A DNA stretch of 64,000 nt from Phytophthora colocasiae (GCA_018806915.1 JAGKQI010000094.1:1054001-1118000); one strand, 5' to 3'. Shown: positions 29,274 through 41,228, counted from the first letter of the stretch. Translations and numbers: made by a program. Notes: a model not told the origin generated them from the letters alone.

Positions 29274-30529
29274 GGTCTTCTGTTGGAGTCGCTTTAGACT
29301 ACAGTGCTTGAATGTCCTATGCGTGTGCACTTGCCGGTGTTTGTGAGAATGAGAGTCAAGGAGATTACGTCTCATTTTCCATGGATGATGCCCGTTGCAA
29401 GAAACCGCGACAAGTGATACTGTATGAAGGCATAAAACTAGATAAACAAATATATGCATTTGGGAAGGAATGCGTTTAAACTGCCACTTTTAAACCTATG
29501 ACATGGGATATGGCAACTGTTGGCAAAGATCGGCGACTCTTCTTCAATCGGTGTGGGTGACGAGATTCGGCGCCGATTTGCATGGCGGCTGCAGGCATCG
29601 ACCGTGTCCGACACCCCTCAGGAGGACAGTCCTGACAGTATTGGGAGTATGAACCGACTGCTATAGTGATAAAGTGCATGGCGGACCACTATTGGTGGCC
29701 GCATCGCAGAATGGAGTACGTGTAGCTTGAGTGAACCGTTGACAGTGCCAACACTGTTTGCCAAACTATTGGACAGCACAGTGGCACACAAATTTTTGCC
29801 CCCTGATTGACAAGCATACAGTTATACATCTTCAACAACTTATCTGGTATCAGAGGTTCCAAAGTCATTAACTAGATTGTACTAAGGTCTGTGATGCGTC
29901 CATAGATCAGTTTCCAAGAATATATTAGTTATGCAAGGTTTTGCACGTGCTCATCCGTCTAAACTTCAAGGACGCGATGGCCTCTCTGTCAATGACAGTG
30001 TCATGCCCTCCTGGCAGGAAGACTCCTGTTGAGCAGGAGTCCTGCTCCCTCCAACGGTGTGCTGAGTGTGCAGATGCTTCCATTTTGGAATCCAAGGTCT
30101 TTTTGCCGTAACGAGTCGAGACCTCTTCGTTCTCCAGTCATGTACTAAGAGCAGCGCTTGATCTCAACGCTCGTTGGGTGTCTACCTTAAATATTTCTCA
30201 CTTAAAGGCACCCCACACCTTGGGGTTGGAAGTGGCCTTCAATTTATGGTGAAAATCCCTCCATTTCTTGCCGCACGATAAGGTCAACTCGTGGTGATTC
30301 AGCTTGTGCCACGTGCTCCTTCAATACGTGTTGCTCTTCTAAACGTTCAACGCGCTGTTGAGGCTGTGTTTCAAATTAAGCGGTAACGGGGCATTTGGAG
30401 GCGTTAAGGTTTCGGTGGCGACCGCATAGACAGAAGCTCCTATCTGAAATCTCGCTCCACCGAAGCCGCTTCAACTTGTGATCTTCGAAGCCAACGCGTA
30501 CCACACGCGTTGACGTCGTTAGTCCGTGC
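29274..30529. other. intergenic region
   Basis: 1.25 kb without a recognisable gene. A perfect 8-bp stem with 5-nt loop (GACTCCTGTTGAGCAGGAGTC-type) occurs at about 30020-30040. No mobile-element ends or RNA gene were seen. Confidence 0.4.
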
Positions 30530-30530
30530 C

Positions 30531-30968
30531 ATGGACTCGTCTTCTGAACACTATGGGCGCGTGGTCGAGTTCTCGTACACGCAAAACGACGTGACCAAGC
30601 TGCCATTCTACGACGCCCTGCCCTAATGGTGTGATAGGATTTCGTGGGTTTGCTGGAAATGATGACCAGCCCCATTGAGATGGAACTGCATATGAAACCC
30701 CATGAAAAAAATCTCGCGCAGATTTTACCCTGTATGAAAGTGATGAGCAACTAAAACACGACAACAGCCGTCCCGTCGGCGTGTCCTCTCGAGTCTCAAC
30801 ACGAAAGACGTCTCCGCTTCGCTACAGCACGTGTTGTCTCCGTCTCGACAAAAAAAAATGGTCAACAAGAATCCTGACACTAGATTCAAGGTTGTCGCCA
30901 CTAAAGAGGAGATCATCTGGAAGACGGCACGTGTTAAGATCACCCGTTCGGAAGATCCGGCTAATTGA
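30531..30968 (+). pseudogene. two short ORFs, remnants of an unrecognised gene
   Basis: An ATG at about 30531 opens a short frame (MDSSSEHYGRVVEFSYTQND... ending LPFYDALP-stop). An ATG at 30858 opens a 37-codon frame (MVNKNPDTRFKVVATKEEII...) ending TGA at 30966-30968. Both have coding-like composition but no family match that I recognise. The second block also lies, frameshifted, upstream of the glycine-rich gene at 35337 and inverted upstream of 34430. It has therefore travelled with the glycine-rich gene in each duplication and may be the tail of a neighbouring gene. Confidence 0.35.
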
Positions 30969-31023
30969 CAAATGATCCAGTGAGGCAGTCTGCATTGCCC
31001 CATGCTATCTTGCAGCTACAGCA

Positions 31024-31041
31024 GCTCATTTCCAATTCGTC
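31024..31041 (+). promoter_or_regulatory. oomycete Inr+FPR-like core promoter
   Basis: GCTCATTTCCAATTCGTC fits the oomycete initiator (TCATTYY) joined to the flanking promoter region (CAATTT-like). It lies about 115 bp before the ATG of the first glycine-rich gene. The same element stands at the same distance before the other two copies: 34536-34553 on minus and 35214-35231 on plus, as CACCTCATTTCCCATTCG. Confidence 0.7.
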
Positions 31042-31144
31042 TTCCTCCAGTTCACAACAAGAACTTCTGAAGACCTGAACTGTTCAAGAAACAAGTTTCT
31101 CTTTCAAACCCTCGACGATCAAGACCACCGCTCCAACAAATACC

Positions 31145-31612
31145 ATGTTCAAGTCCAGCAACAAGATTGTCCTCCTCAGCCTCGCCGTCGTGGCTCTCAC
31201 CAGTGGCACATACGCTGAAGAAGAAGCTGCCCAGACGTTTGGTCTGCTGGGTGCTGGTCTGTACGGCGGCGCAGGTGTCGGTGCTGGTGTTGGTGCCGGT
31301 GTCGGTGCTGGTCTGTATGGCAACCGCGGTGGATGGTATGGTCCGGGCGTCGGTGTGGGTGTGGGTGGTGTTGGAGCTGGTGTCGGAGTTGGCGGTGTTG
31401 GTGCTGGCGTCGGCGTTGGAGGTGTTGGTGTGGGTGGCGTGGGTGTTGGTGTCGATGATGACGACGGCTACAACGTCGTGGGTACTGCTGGTGTAGGCGG
31501 TGGTGCGGCCACCAATGCAAATGCTGGTGCCACGGCGAGTGCGAGTGCAGTTGCGAATGCTAACGCGAATGTAGGCGCAACGACGCAGTATCGCAAGTTG
31601 CGTACTGAGTAA
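31145..31612 (+). CDS. glycine/valine-rich secreted protein, copy 1
   Basis: 155 aa. Residues 1-24 form a signal peptide (KIVLLSLAVVALTSGTYA, cleavage before EEEAAQ). The mature part starts FGLLGAGLYGG and then runs as GVGVGAGVG-type repeats with a central LYGNRGGWYGPG and a DDDDGYN stretch. An alanine/asparagine tail (ATNANAGATASASAVANANAN) leads to TTQYRKLRTE. Length and composition suggest an extracellular structural or wall-associated protein; no enzyme motif is present. The promoter element at 31024 and about 250 bp upstream are shared with the two copies near 34 and 35 kb. It is convergent with the sugar transporter. Confidence 0.8.
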   Translation: MFKSSNKIVLLSLAVVALTSGTYAEEEAAQTFGLLGAGLYGGAGVGAGVGAGVGAGLYGNRGGWYGPGVGVGVGGVGAGVGVGGVGAGVGVGGVGVGGVGVGVDDDDGYNVVGTAGVGGGAATNANAGATASASAVANANANVGATTQYRKLRTE

Positions 31613-31743
31613 TCTACCGGCCGGGTTGACGTTCAAGGTTGATTTGTTAGGCCTGGAGAAGTTGTGCTTCGTATATGTAGTTCTACTTGATCTGTGTGGT
31701 TTGTTTTCAATAAATGAGTTTACCAATGCCATCTACCTGGTAT

Positions 31744-33225
31744 TCAAAAGTTTGAGCGTCCGTTGCACTTGAACTCGTCCTGAATCTCCTGGATGGTCTT
31801 GCCGGAGGTTTCTGGGACAACAGTATACACAAAAGCAAACGACAGCGCTACAGTGCACATGAACGGAGTGAAGCTGAAGTCAGTCAGCGCAGCAGCGACG
31901 TACGGGTATGCCAACCCCACGGACAAATTACAGAGCCAACTAGTGCCCACACAAACGGAGCTCCCCACAGCTCGAACATCGTCTGGAAAGAGATCTGCCA
32001 TGACCACCCACGCTAACGACCCAAGACTTGATCCAAACGTGGTGACGTAACAAGCAGTGAACACTATAGCGAGCGCTGGCAAACTCGAAACAAGTGACAT
32101 GGTGATGCCAACCGCACTGACAAACATCCCAGCTAATCCGTACAAGATGAGCTTCCGGTTACCAAAACGAATTGCCAACATCCCACTAAAGAGTGTCGGA
32201 AGCACATTAACGAAGTTGACGGCCACGATGCCAATACGATCGTCCGAGATTCCAGCCTGCTCGAATAAAGTGGACGAGTAGAAGAAGACAGCGTTAATAC
32301 CCGTGAGTTGTTGGGCTCCAGCCACACCGACCGCCGTCAGTAATTGGCGAATGAGCATTGGAGAGAACAATCTAGCCAAACTGGGAGTTGTTGCTCCAGT
32401 GCATTCACTCTCGGGGGAGACTTGGTCATATTTGATCCACGTTTTAGCCAGATGTACGTGTTCTTCGCCGAATAGACGTGCTAGTTGTCGCTCTGCCAGT
32501 TGATGTTCCCCCACCACCAGTAGCCACGCGGGGCTTTCAACGATCACGAAAGGAGCGAGCACCAGGTACAAGACGGCCAAAACGACTGGGAATCCCGCGA
32601 TGTATCGCCAACCACTGTGTGTGTCAGCGAAGAAAAACATGATGGCTACTAGCAGATTCCCGACTGTGATAGCAACTTGAAAACCAACACCGAGTCTGTT
32701 TCGAAGGTTGGGTGGAGAGATTTCAGCAATGAAACCAGGGATAACAGCAGTAGCTCCACCCGATGCAAGACCGGAAATTACGCGGCCGCCGATGAACATC
32801 CCGATACTGGAAGCGCTAGCTTGCACCACTGCACCAACGATCATGAAGAAGCAGTTTGACATCATGACCCTTTTGCGTCCGAATTTGTTGGAGAAGCGTC
32901 CGATAACTAAAGCGCCTATCATCCCACCGAATATCCAGGCGCTGACGGCGATAGTCCACTGTGCCTTGGTGTGTCCTGAAAACATGAGGCAAGTGCCGGG
33001 GGTTATGGGTTTAGCGGTGCAGTCGTCTTCGTCGTTGAAAGCCGTCAGGTTCAATTGACTGGTAGACCATCCGTACTGAAGCGGTTGCAGTAGAGACACC
33101 AGGACGTTGGCGTACAATACCCAGCGGGGTTTTACGGTAGTGTGAGCATCCGGCGCAGTGGAAACTTTCGGGGTGGATATCACACGAATGTACTCGCTGG
33201 TACTTGGCGAAGATGGTACTTCCAT
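31744..33225 (-). CDS. MFS hexose transporter (GLUT/HXT-like)
   Basis: A single exon of 493 aa with the usual length and twelve-helix pattern of the sugar-porter family. Diagnostic motifs: NKFGRKRVMM in the loop after helix 2 (the G-R-K/R-R signature), SGLASGGATAVIPGFIAEISP (PETPR-like region), VESPAWLL, GAQQLTGINAVFFYSSTLFEQAGI (the QQxxGxN substrate site in helix 7) and VPETSGKTIQEI at the end of helix 12. It probably imports glucose or a related sugar through the plasma membrane. It lies between glycine-rich copies 1 and 2, with convergent 3' ends relative to copy 1 (about 130 bp apart). Confidence 0.92.
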   Translation of the reverse strand: MEVPSSPSTSEYIRVISTPKVSTAPDAHTTVKPRWVLYANVLVSLLQPLQYGWSTSQLNLTAFNDEDDCTAKPITPGTCLMFSGHTKAQWTIAVSAWIFGGMIGALVIGRFSNKFGRKRVMMSNCFFMIVGAVVQASASSIGMFIGGRVISGLASGGATAVIPGFIAEISPPNLRNRLGVGFQVAITVGNLLVAIMFFFADTHSGWRYIAGFPVVLAVLYLVLAPFVIVESPAWLLVVGEHQLAERQLARLFGEEHVHLAKTWIKYDQVSPESECTGATTPSLARLFSPMLIRQLLTAVGVAGAQQLTGINAVFFYSSTLFEQAGISDDRIGIVAVNFVNVLPTLFSGMLAIRFGNRKLILYGLAGMFVSAVGITMSLVSSLPALAIVFTACYVTTFGSSLGSLAWVVMADLFPDDVRAVGSSVCVGTSWLCNLSVGLAYPYVAAALTDFSFTPFMCTVALSFAFVYTVVPETSGKTIQEIQDEFKCNGRSNF

Positions 33226-33944
33226 GAGTTGTTGTATCTTGTAAAACTACTTGTGCGATACTTAGAGAAACGAATTGTGAGCACGAGCATTTGAGCCCTG
33301 TTGGCCAATAACTCGTGCCCTTTGTCAGTTCGATAGAGGAGCAGGTGCTCGAAATCGATTATTGGAGACGCGAATCGTGATGCGACGGTCGCTCGAGAAG
33401 GAAACTGGGTGAAGATCAAATCGTCTTGCACACGTCCAGAAGCTGACTGGCAAGCAGAAGCTACAAAAGGGAAGGGTGAGATGGAGTTTACTACTGTGCA
33501 AGAGTGAAGAGGAAGAAACGACGTTCTCCGGACAAACTGTAGGTGTTAGTGCCGAATAAATTAACTGATGTGTGTCATTAGCCTACAAGGACAGAGGAAT
33601 TCTGCATCGCTGTCTCTCCAAGTACATGGCATTGTATCGGTTTCCACACACGTCATGATCCAGACGTAAGATGCATACAAATCAAAGCCAGCGTTCTCTG
33701 CCATTCATGCCGTTCCGGGCAAAGGCTCATCCCATAAACCAGGCTCGTTCTGTAGATATGCTCTGACAAAACCTACGGCAGAGATTTCCTTTGGATTGTG
33801 TCTGACAATGCATTCCGAAAACGAATGCAAACTTTTTTTATTTGCGACTTGAGTTCACTCACACTACAACACTTAGGCTGACCTCGTACCACAAAGCAAA
33901 GCAACAGCCGATTGGAAATGGGATGCCGCTTTTCACCATGACTC
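33226..33944. other. intergenic region with outer inverted-repeat arm
   Basis: About 700 bp between the transporter start and the 3' end of glycine-rich copy 2. Positions 33362-33389 are the exact reverse complement (28 of 28) of 36011-36038, and weaker similarity extends on both sides. That marks the outer edge of the inverted duplication around the two glycine-rich genes. No gene was seen. Confidence 0.6.
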
Positions 33945-34680
33945 TCACACGGTACGCAATTTACGATACTGCGTCGTTGCACCTGCATTCGCGTTTGCAT
34001 TCGCAACGGCACTCGCACTCGCCGTGGCATCAGCATTTGCATTGGTGGCCGCACCACCGCCTACTCCAGCAGTACCCACGCCGTTGTAGCCATCGTCACC
34101 ATCGACACCAACACCAACACCCACGCCCACGCCACCCACACCGACACCAACACCTCCAACGCCGACGCCAGCACCAACACCGCCAACTCCGACACCAGCT
34201 CCAACACCACCCACACCCACACCGACGCCCGGACCATACCATCCAGCGCGGTTGCCATACAGACCGGCACCGGCACCAACACCAACACCAGCACCGACAC
34301 CTGCGCCGCCGTACAGACCAGCACCCAGCAGACCAAACGTCTGGGCAGCTTCTTCTTCAGCATGTGTGCCACTGGAGAGAGCCACGACGGCGAGGCTGAG
34401 AAGGACGATCGTGTTGCTGGACTTGAACATGGTATTTGTTGAAGCGGTGGTCTTGATCGTTGAGAGTTTGAAAGAGAAACTTGTTTCTTGAACAGTTCAG
34501 GTCTTCAGAAGTTCTTGTTGTGAACCGGAGGAAGACGAATGGGAAATGAGGTGCTGTAGCTGCAAGATAGCATGGGGCAACGCACACTGCCTCGCAGATT
34601 CATTTGTCAATTAGCCGGATCTTCCGAACGGGTGATCTCAACACGTGCCGTCTTCCAGATGATCTCCTCTTTAGCGACAA
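33939..34680. repeat. left arm of ~740-bp inverted repeat (partner about 35087-35828)
   Basis: The arm holds glycine-rich copy 2 with its 5' region up to GTCGCTAAAGAGGAG. The mirror arm holds copy 3. The arms are nearly identical and separated by about 410 bp, so the locus could form a long hairpin. Similarity continues into the spacer on both sides (a GGTCAACAAGTTTGGGGAC block), interrupted only on the left by a short insertion. Confidence 0.85.
33945..34430 (-). CDS. glycine/valine-rich secreted protein, copy 2
   Basis: 161 aa with the same layout as copy 1: signal peptide (TIVLLSLAVVALSSGTHA), FGLLGAGLYGG, GVG repeats, LYGNRAGWYGPG, a DGDDGYN stretch and an asparagine/alanine tail ending QYRKLRTV. 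It is almost identical to copy 3 at 35337-35822 in the opposite orientation; by eye they differ at G/S in one GVGV repeat, D/G in the tail and V/E at the last residue. The coding sequences diverge only after the stop codon. A secreted structural role is inferred from composition alone. Confidence 0.8.
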   Translation of the reverse strand: MFKSSNTIVLLSLAVVALSSGTHAEEEAAQTFGLLGAGLYGGAGVGAGVGVGAGAGLYGNRAGWYGPGVGVGVGGVGAGVGVGGVGAGVGVGGVGVGVGGVGVGVGVGVDGDDGYNGVGTAGVGGGAATNANADATASASAVANANANAGATTQYRKLRTV

Positions 34681-34697
34681 CTACATTGTAGGTGATT

Positions 34698-34754
34698 CTA
34701 CAGCCGGAGTTGTATTAATAGTTGAAGTTATTACAACTCCAACTTCGGCTGTAG
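34698..34754. repeat. 57-bp hairpin insertion
   Basis: Begins CTACAGCCGGAGTTGTA and ends TACAACTCCAACTTCGGCTGTAG, so the two ends are imperfect inverted repeats. It sits, with about 20 bp of further palindromic sequence (34678-34697), between two blocks that are contiguous in the mirror arm. It therefore looks like a tiny foldback/MITE-type insertion after the inverted duplication. Confidence 0.6.
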
Positions 34755-35336
34755 CGTCCCCAAACTTGTTGACCATTGACACATGCTGCGCACGGGTCGA
34801 CTAGTTTTTTTGGCGTGCTGGCTGTTGTTGGATTGGTCATTATCACTTCTTGAAATCTGCACGAAATTATTCGCATTGGGCTGCAGTTCTGTCTCAACCG
34901 TGTTGGTCATCATTTCCACGTTTCCAAATGCGGCAAGAAACTCGGTTACAAGATTTTGATTTATCGATAGTTAGTTACCCTTAGAGCAGTTTGATCTTCT
35001 CTAGTTGCGCCCTCGTTAACGCGAAAACAGTCTCAGCCCAGCATATGTCGTCTCCGTCTTGAAAAAATGGTCAACAAGTTTGGGGACTGTCGCTAAAGAG
35101 GAGATCATCTGGAAGACGGCACGTGTTGAGATCACCCGTTCGGAAGATCCGGCTAATTGACAAATGAATCTGCGAGGCAGTGTGCGTTGCCCCATGCTAT
35201 CTTGCAGCTACAGCACCTCATTTCCCATTCGTCTTCCTCCGGTTCACAACAAGAACTTCTGAAGACCTGAACTGTTCAAGAAACAAGTTTCTCTTTCAAA
35301 CTCTCAACGATCAAGACCACCGCTTCAACAAATACC

Positions 35337-35822
35337 ATGTTCAAGTCCAGCAACACGATCGTCCTTCTCAGCCTCGCCGTCGTGGCTCTCTCCAGTGGCA
35401 CACATGCTGAAGAAGAAGCTGCCCAGACGTTTGGTCTGCTGGGTGCTGGTCTGTACGGCGGCGCAGGTGTCGGTGCTGGTGTTGGTGTTGGTGCCGGTGC
35501 CGGTCTGTATGGCAACCGCGCTGGATGGTATGGTCCGGGCGTCGGTGTGGGTGTGGGTGGTGTTGGAGCTGGTGTCGGAGTTGGCGGTGTTGGTGCTGGC
35601 GTCGGCGTTGGAAGTGTTGGTGTCGGTGTGGGTGGCGTGGGCGTGGGTGTTGGTGTTGGTGTCGATGGTGACGATGGCTACAACGGCGTGGGTACTGCTG
35701 GAGTAGGCGGTGGTGCGGCCACCAATGCAAATGCTGGTGCCACGGCGAGTGCGAGTGCCGTTGCGAATGCAAACGCGAATGCAGGTGCAACGACGCAGTA
35801 TCGTAAATTGCGTACCGAGTGA
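35337..35822 (+). CDS. glycine/valine-rich secreted protein, copy 3
   Basis: 161 aa, the mirror image of copy 2. It has the signal peptide TIVLLSLAVVALSSGTHA, EEEAAQTFGLLGAGLYGG, GVG repeats, LYGNRAGWYGPG, DGDDGYNGVGTAGVGGG and the asparagine/alanine tail ending RKLRTE. The core promoter-like element lies at 35214-35231. The reading frame is intact in all three copies despite GC-rich repetition, so the gene is probably under selection or recently copied. The highly repetitive DNA makes other frames open by composition; those should not be taken as genes. Confidence 0.8.
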   Translation: MFKSSNTIVLLSLAVVALSSGTHAEEEAAQTFGLLGAGLYGGAGVGAGVGVGAGAGLYGNRAGWYGPGVGVGVGGVGAGVGVGGVGAGVGVGSVGVGVGGVGVGVGVGVDGDDGYNGVGTAGVGGGAATNANAGATASASAVANANANAGATTQYRKLRTE

Positions 35823-36128
35823 GAGTCGTGATCCCTATCAGTGTTGTAATGTTTCAGTGTGAGTTCCACGGTAAAAATGTTTCATTCGTTTTGCGACGTA
35901 CGGTTTTCGTGTGCCTAGTTATATGAATCGATGAAGTTAGATGTGAGCAGTATCGTGACAGGCACTTGTCTGTCAGCTAGCAGTCGTTCAATCAACTTCC
36001 TTTTCGAAATACCGTCGCATCACGATTCGCGTCTCCAACAATCAATTCCACAAGGTGCATCAAATTGAACTGCATCAGTACGACAGCGACTCGTTCTAAA
36101 AACATTTTAAGTACTCCCTAGCTGGATT

Positions 36129-37880
<1,752 letters not shown>

Positions 37881-38191
37881 CGCGAACAGGCTAAGGAATT
37901 CTGTAGTCCAGTGGCTTCAGCGTGCGTCAGTATGGTACAATTTGTATAAGTATACAATAATATTAATTATTGTAAGTGAATATGATAAATAAATGATACT
38001 AAGTACTCGATACCTTAGCGGGATTTGTACAAAATTTGTATACATTTAATGTATCCATGTTCTAAGTATTTATAGCATCTTCTTCAACTTGGTTTGCACT
38101 TGCCGCTGGTAAATATAAACGGAGTTGCATTAGTTCTTGGTCAACGCATATCGAGTTCCCATCCAAGTCTTTGAGTGCCCTCTCCACTATC
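37881..38191. other. AT-rich divergent intergenic region
   Basis: About 310 bp between the starts of DUS2 (minus) and the MOK-type kinase (plus). The middle (about 37940-38070) is very AT-rich, with ATACAATAATATTAATTATTG-type runs. It probably holds both promoters; no clear Inr was found. Confidence 0.4.
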
Positions 38192-39740
38192 ATGCGCAAG
38201 TACCGGTTAGTGGCCAAGAAAGGTGAAGGCACCTTCTCCGAGGTGCTCAAGGCTCAAAATGTCAAGGACAGCAAGTTTCACGCCATCAAATGCATGAAAA
38301 ACCACTTTGAGAGTATCGACCAGGTGAACAACCTACGAGAGATTCAAGCACTGCGCAGACTTTCACCCCACCAACATATCGTGAAACTGGAGGAAGTTTT
38401 ATACGACCAGCCCTCAGGTCGACTCGCTTTAGTTTTTGAACTGATGGACAACAATTTGTACGAAATGATTCGCGGTCGAAGACATTACCTCAAGCCCGAC
38501 CTTGTGCAGTCACTCATGTACCAACTCGTGAAATCCCTGGATCATATGCACAACAAAGGTATTTTCCACCGCGACATTAAACCGGAGAACATTTTAGTGG
38601 AGGACAGCAGTAAGCTCAAGCTTGCAGATTTTGGCTCTTGTCGAGGCATTTACTCCAAACAGCCCTACACGGAGTACATTTCTACGCGATGGTATCGTGC
38701 ACCGGAATGTCTGTTGACTGACGGCTATTATGGACCGGAGATGGATATGTGGGGCGTGGGTTGTGTATTCTTTGAGATCACGTCACTTTACCCGCTTTTC
38801 CCGGGTTCCAATGAGCTGGACCAAATTCATCGTATACACAAAATCTTGGGGACGCCAACACCAGAAGTTCTGGAGATTTTCAAACGAAAGGGAGCTGCTC
38901 ACATCGACTTTAATTTCCCCAAAGAGGACGGTACTAGTATCGCCAAACTCATCCCACACGCATCCGCTGCAGCGATCGACCTAATCCACAAAATGTTGGC
39001 CTACGACCCGAGTAAGCGGATGAATGCACGAGAAGCGTTGCGGCATGAATACTTTAAGGAAATTCGTGAGCTTGAAGAAGCTACAGCACGATCACAGCAG
39101 CCGCAACAGCACGTAATTCAACTCCAGCAGCAACCTTCGGTAGGACTTTCAAAGCAGCGGAAGGGAAATGACAGTGACGATAAAGTTCCACTACCAGCAA
39201 TCCAGAATGGGTACGTTGCATTGTTATTGTTTATAAGCAAGGAACTAAATGTTCTCTTTACGTTCAGATCGCATGGTCCGCATACGACAACCGACACAAA
39301 AGACCACGGAGTGTATGACACTAGCGAAGATGAACTGCCACCAATCAACCACGCTGTAGGTGGTAGAAGTGTGGGAAACACAACAAAGATCAAGACAAAC
39401 AAGTATTCCTACAACAAGAACGGCAATAACAACAAGATAAGCGACGGCAGTCAAGGAGGTGGATCGGTGTATTCTGGAGGAATTTCTTCCCATTCCAAGG
39501 CATTGAAAAACACTATGTCTAATGGGGGTAATACCATTCGACGCAAGAGTGTGACCAATGTAGCGCTGAAGAAAAATATCCCATCAGCACGAACGAAGAA
39601 GATCATCGGCAGCTCCGCAGCCTATGCAGACGTCTCAGGTAGGGGCTAACATCAATGCAACTCCAACATAGATGGTAATTTGACTTTTGCATGCTAAACG
39701 AATGTATTTTTTTAAAGGTTCCCAGTCCCGACGCAAGTGA
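38192..39740 (+). CDS. MOK: MOK/RCK-family protein kinase
   Basis: Best model: exons 38192-39210, 39268-39638 and 39718-39740, 470 aa. The first intron (39211-39267, 57 nt) is divisible by three and has no stop, so retention would still be translated. The last intron (39639-39717) ends AAAG and gives the tail SQSRRK; without it the protein ends at 39649. Kinase motifs: GEGTFSEV (glycine loop), HAIKCM (lysine), HRDIKPEN, DFGSC, and the activation loop YSKQPYTEYISTRWYRAPE with the TEY dual-phosphorylation site that separates MOK from MAK/ICK. The C-terminal 180 residues are Q-, N- and S-rich. MOK/MAK kinases regulate cilia and flagella, suggesting a zoospore flagellar role. Confidence 0.9.
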
Positions 39741-39862
39741 TGCACATCAAAGTTGCCATTAGTTTAGTGTAGCCATTTCCTCCCGTCGTACCTAGTCGAG
39801 GACTATTTCCATCTGACCAGTTTCGTGTCAAATCCTTAAGAGCAAGAAGGAAGAGACCAAAA

Positions 39863-40860
39863 ATGTTCGGGAATATGTTCGGGACGCGTACGTCGCCGCA
39901 GTGGAACATGGCGACCATGATGAAGAACAGCGGCATTGAGAGGGACGTGCAGCAGCACCTGATCCACGTGTACGCGACTCTGGCGGCCTGCGTGCTGTCG
40001 GCGATGCTTAGTTCTGCCATTACTGTGGCTTTTGGACCTGAACGCAATGCGTTCTTGGGCTCGTCGGTGGTGACGACGCTGGGCTCCATTTGGCTCTACA
40101 TGGAACCTGTGCAGAACTACAACAAGCGTTTCGCTATCCTCATGGGGATTTCCGCTGCAATGGGCCTTACAGTGTCCACGCTAGTGGCTGTAGCCATCCA
40201 GGTGGACCCCAGCATCCTTGTTTCGGCACTGTAAGCATCTGCAGCGTTTCAAATGTTGCTGGTATTTGCTTTGCTAACGGTATGTGGTCATGTTTCATAG
40301 GCTGCTGACGACTCTGGTGTTCATGTGCTTCACCGGAAGTGCACTTTTGGGTAAGTGAAGCTGCTGGAAAGTAGAATATTTGAAACTTATGGTCATTTGT
40401 TGTAGCTACCCGCCGCTCGTACCTGTACCTGGGTGGAATTCTAAGCTCGGCGCTGTCGGTGCTGTTCCTGACGAGCGTACTCAGCCTGTTCAAGTACTCG
40501 TCCTTCCTATTCAACCTCAACCTGGTACTGAGCATCGCTGGAACAATTTTGATTTGTTGTATTATTGACGTGATATTCTTGTTGCTGCAGTATGGTGGAC
40601 TCTTCATGTTCTGCGGCTACGTGGTGTTCGATACGCAGATGATCATCGAGAAGGCCAGCATGGGTGACAAGGACGTGCTCAAGCACACGCTGGACCTGTT
40701 CATGGGTAAGTTTTTGTATTTAAAAATATGTTGCTATTCAGGTGCTGATACTTGCGCTCTTATGTTGACAGACCTGATGTCCATCTTTGTCCGCATCCTC
40801 ATCGCTCTACTGAAGAACAACAAAGGAGGCAGCAAGCCCCGCAGCAACCACCGCGACTAA
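39863..40860 (+). CDS. Bax inhibitor-1 family membrane protein
   Basis: Five exons (39863-40230, 40301-40350, 40406-40524, 40591-40705, 40772-40860) encode 246 aa with all GT-AG junctions in frame. Hydrophobic segments match the TMBIM/BI-1 fold: VYATLAACVLSAMLSSA, FAILMGISAAMGLTVS, LLTTLVFMCFTGSALL and YLYLGGILSSALSVLFLTSV. The family signature FMFCGYVVFDTQMIIEKA precedes HTLDLFMDLMSIFVRIL, and the C-terminus is lysine-rich (KNNKGGSKPRSNHRD), as in BI-1. The likely place is the ER membrane, controlling calcium leak and cell-death responses. A CCATTTCC initiator-like string lies about 90 bp upstream. It is followed 370 bp later by CDC48. Confidence 0.93.
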
Positions 40861-41228
40861 GGAGCGTAGTTTTCCTAACTGGACCTTCACTAACGCTTCT
40901 CAAACATGCATTCTAATTTTGAGTTCTCTAAAAAATAGTGTGTACACAAAATATCTGCTACGTCATCAATCTTGGAACATTCTCGATTGACTGACGTTCA
41001 CTATGCAGTCCTTTTCAGCCAATGACAGGCAATTTTTCATATCTTACCAGAGGGGGGAATCCAAGCTTCATTTCTGCAGAAGAACAGTCAAGTGGAAGTC
41101 TCTGGTGCGTCTCCTCTACGTCTCCTGGACTTCCTGACCGCGTGTTGACTCACTGGACCCTTGTGTATGTGAACAGCCACGCGTTTTCTACCCGGAAACG
41201 ACCAACAAAAGCAGAAAAGGCCACAATA

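Noticed and set aside
30376..30750. 124-codon minus-strand frame
   Set aside because: No family resemblance; the plus strand of the same stretch looks more coding-like, though fragmentary.
33842..34399. Long histidine-rich open frame opposite glycine-rich copy 2 (similar ones at 31197-31520 and 35368-35790)
   Set aside because: It is the antisense of GGTGTTGGT-type codons, so His/Gln/Arg richness follows from base composition. There is no signal peptide or independent conservation.
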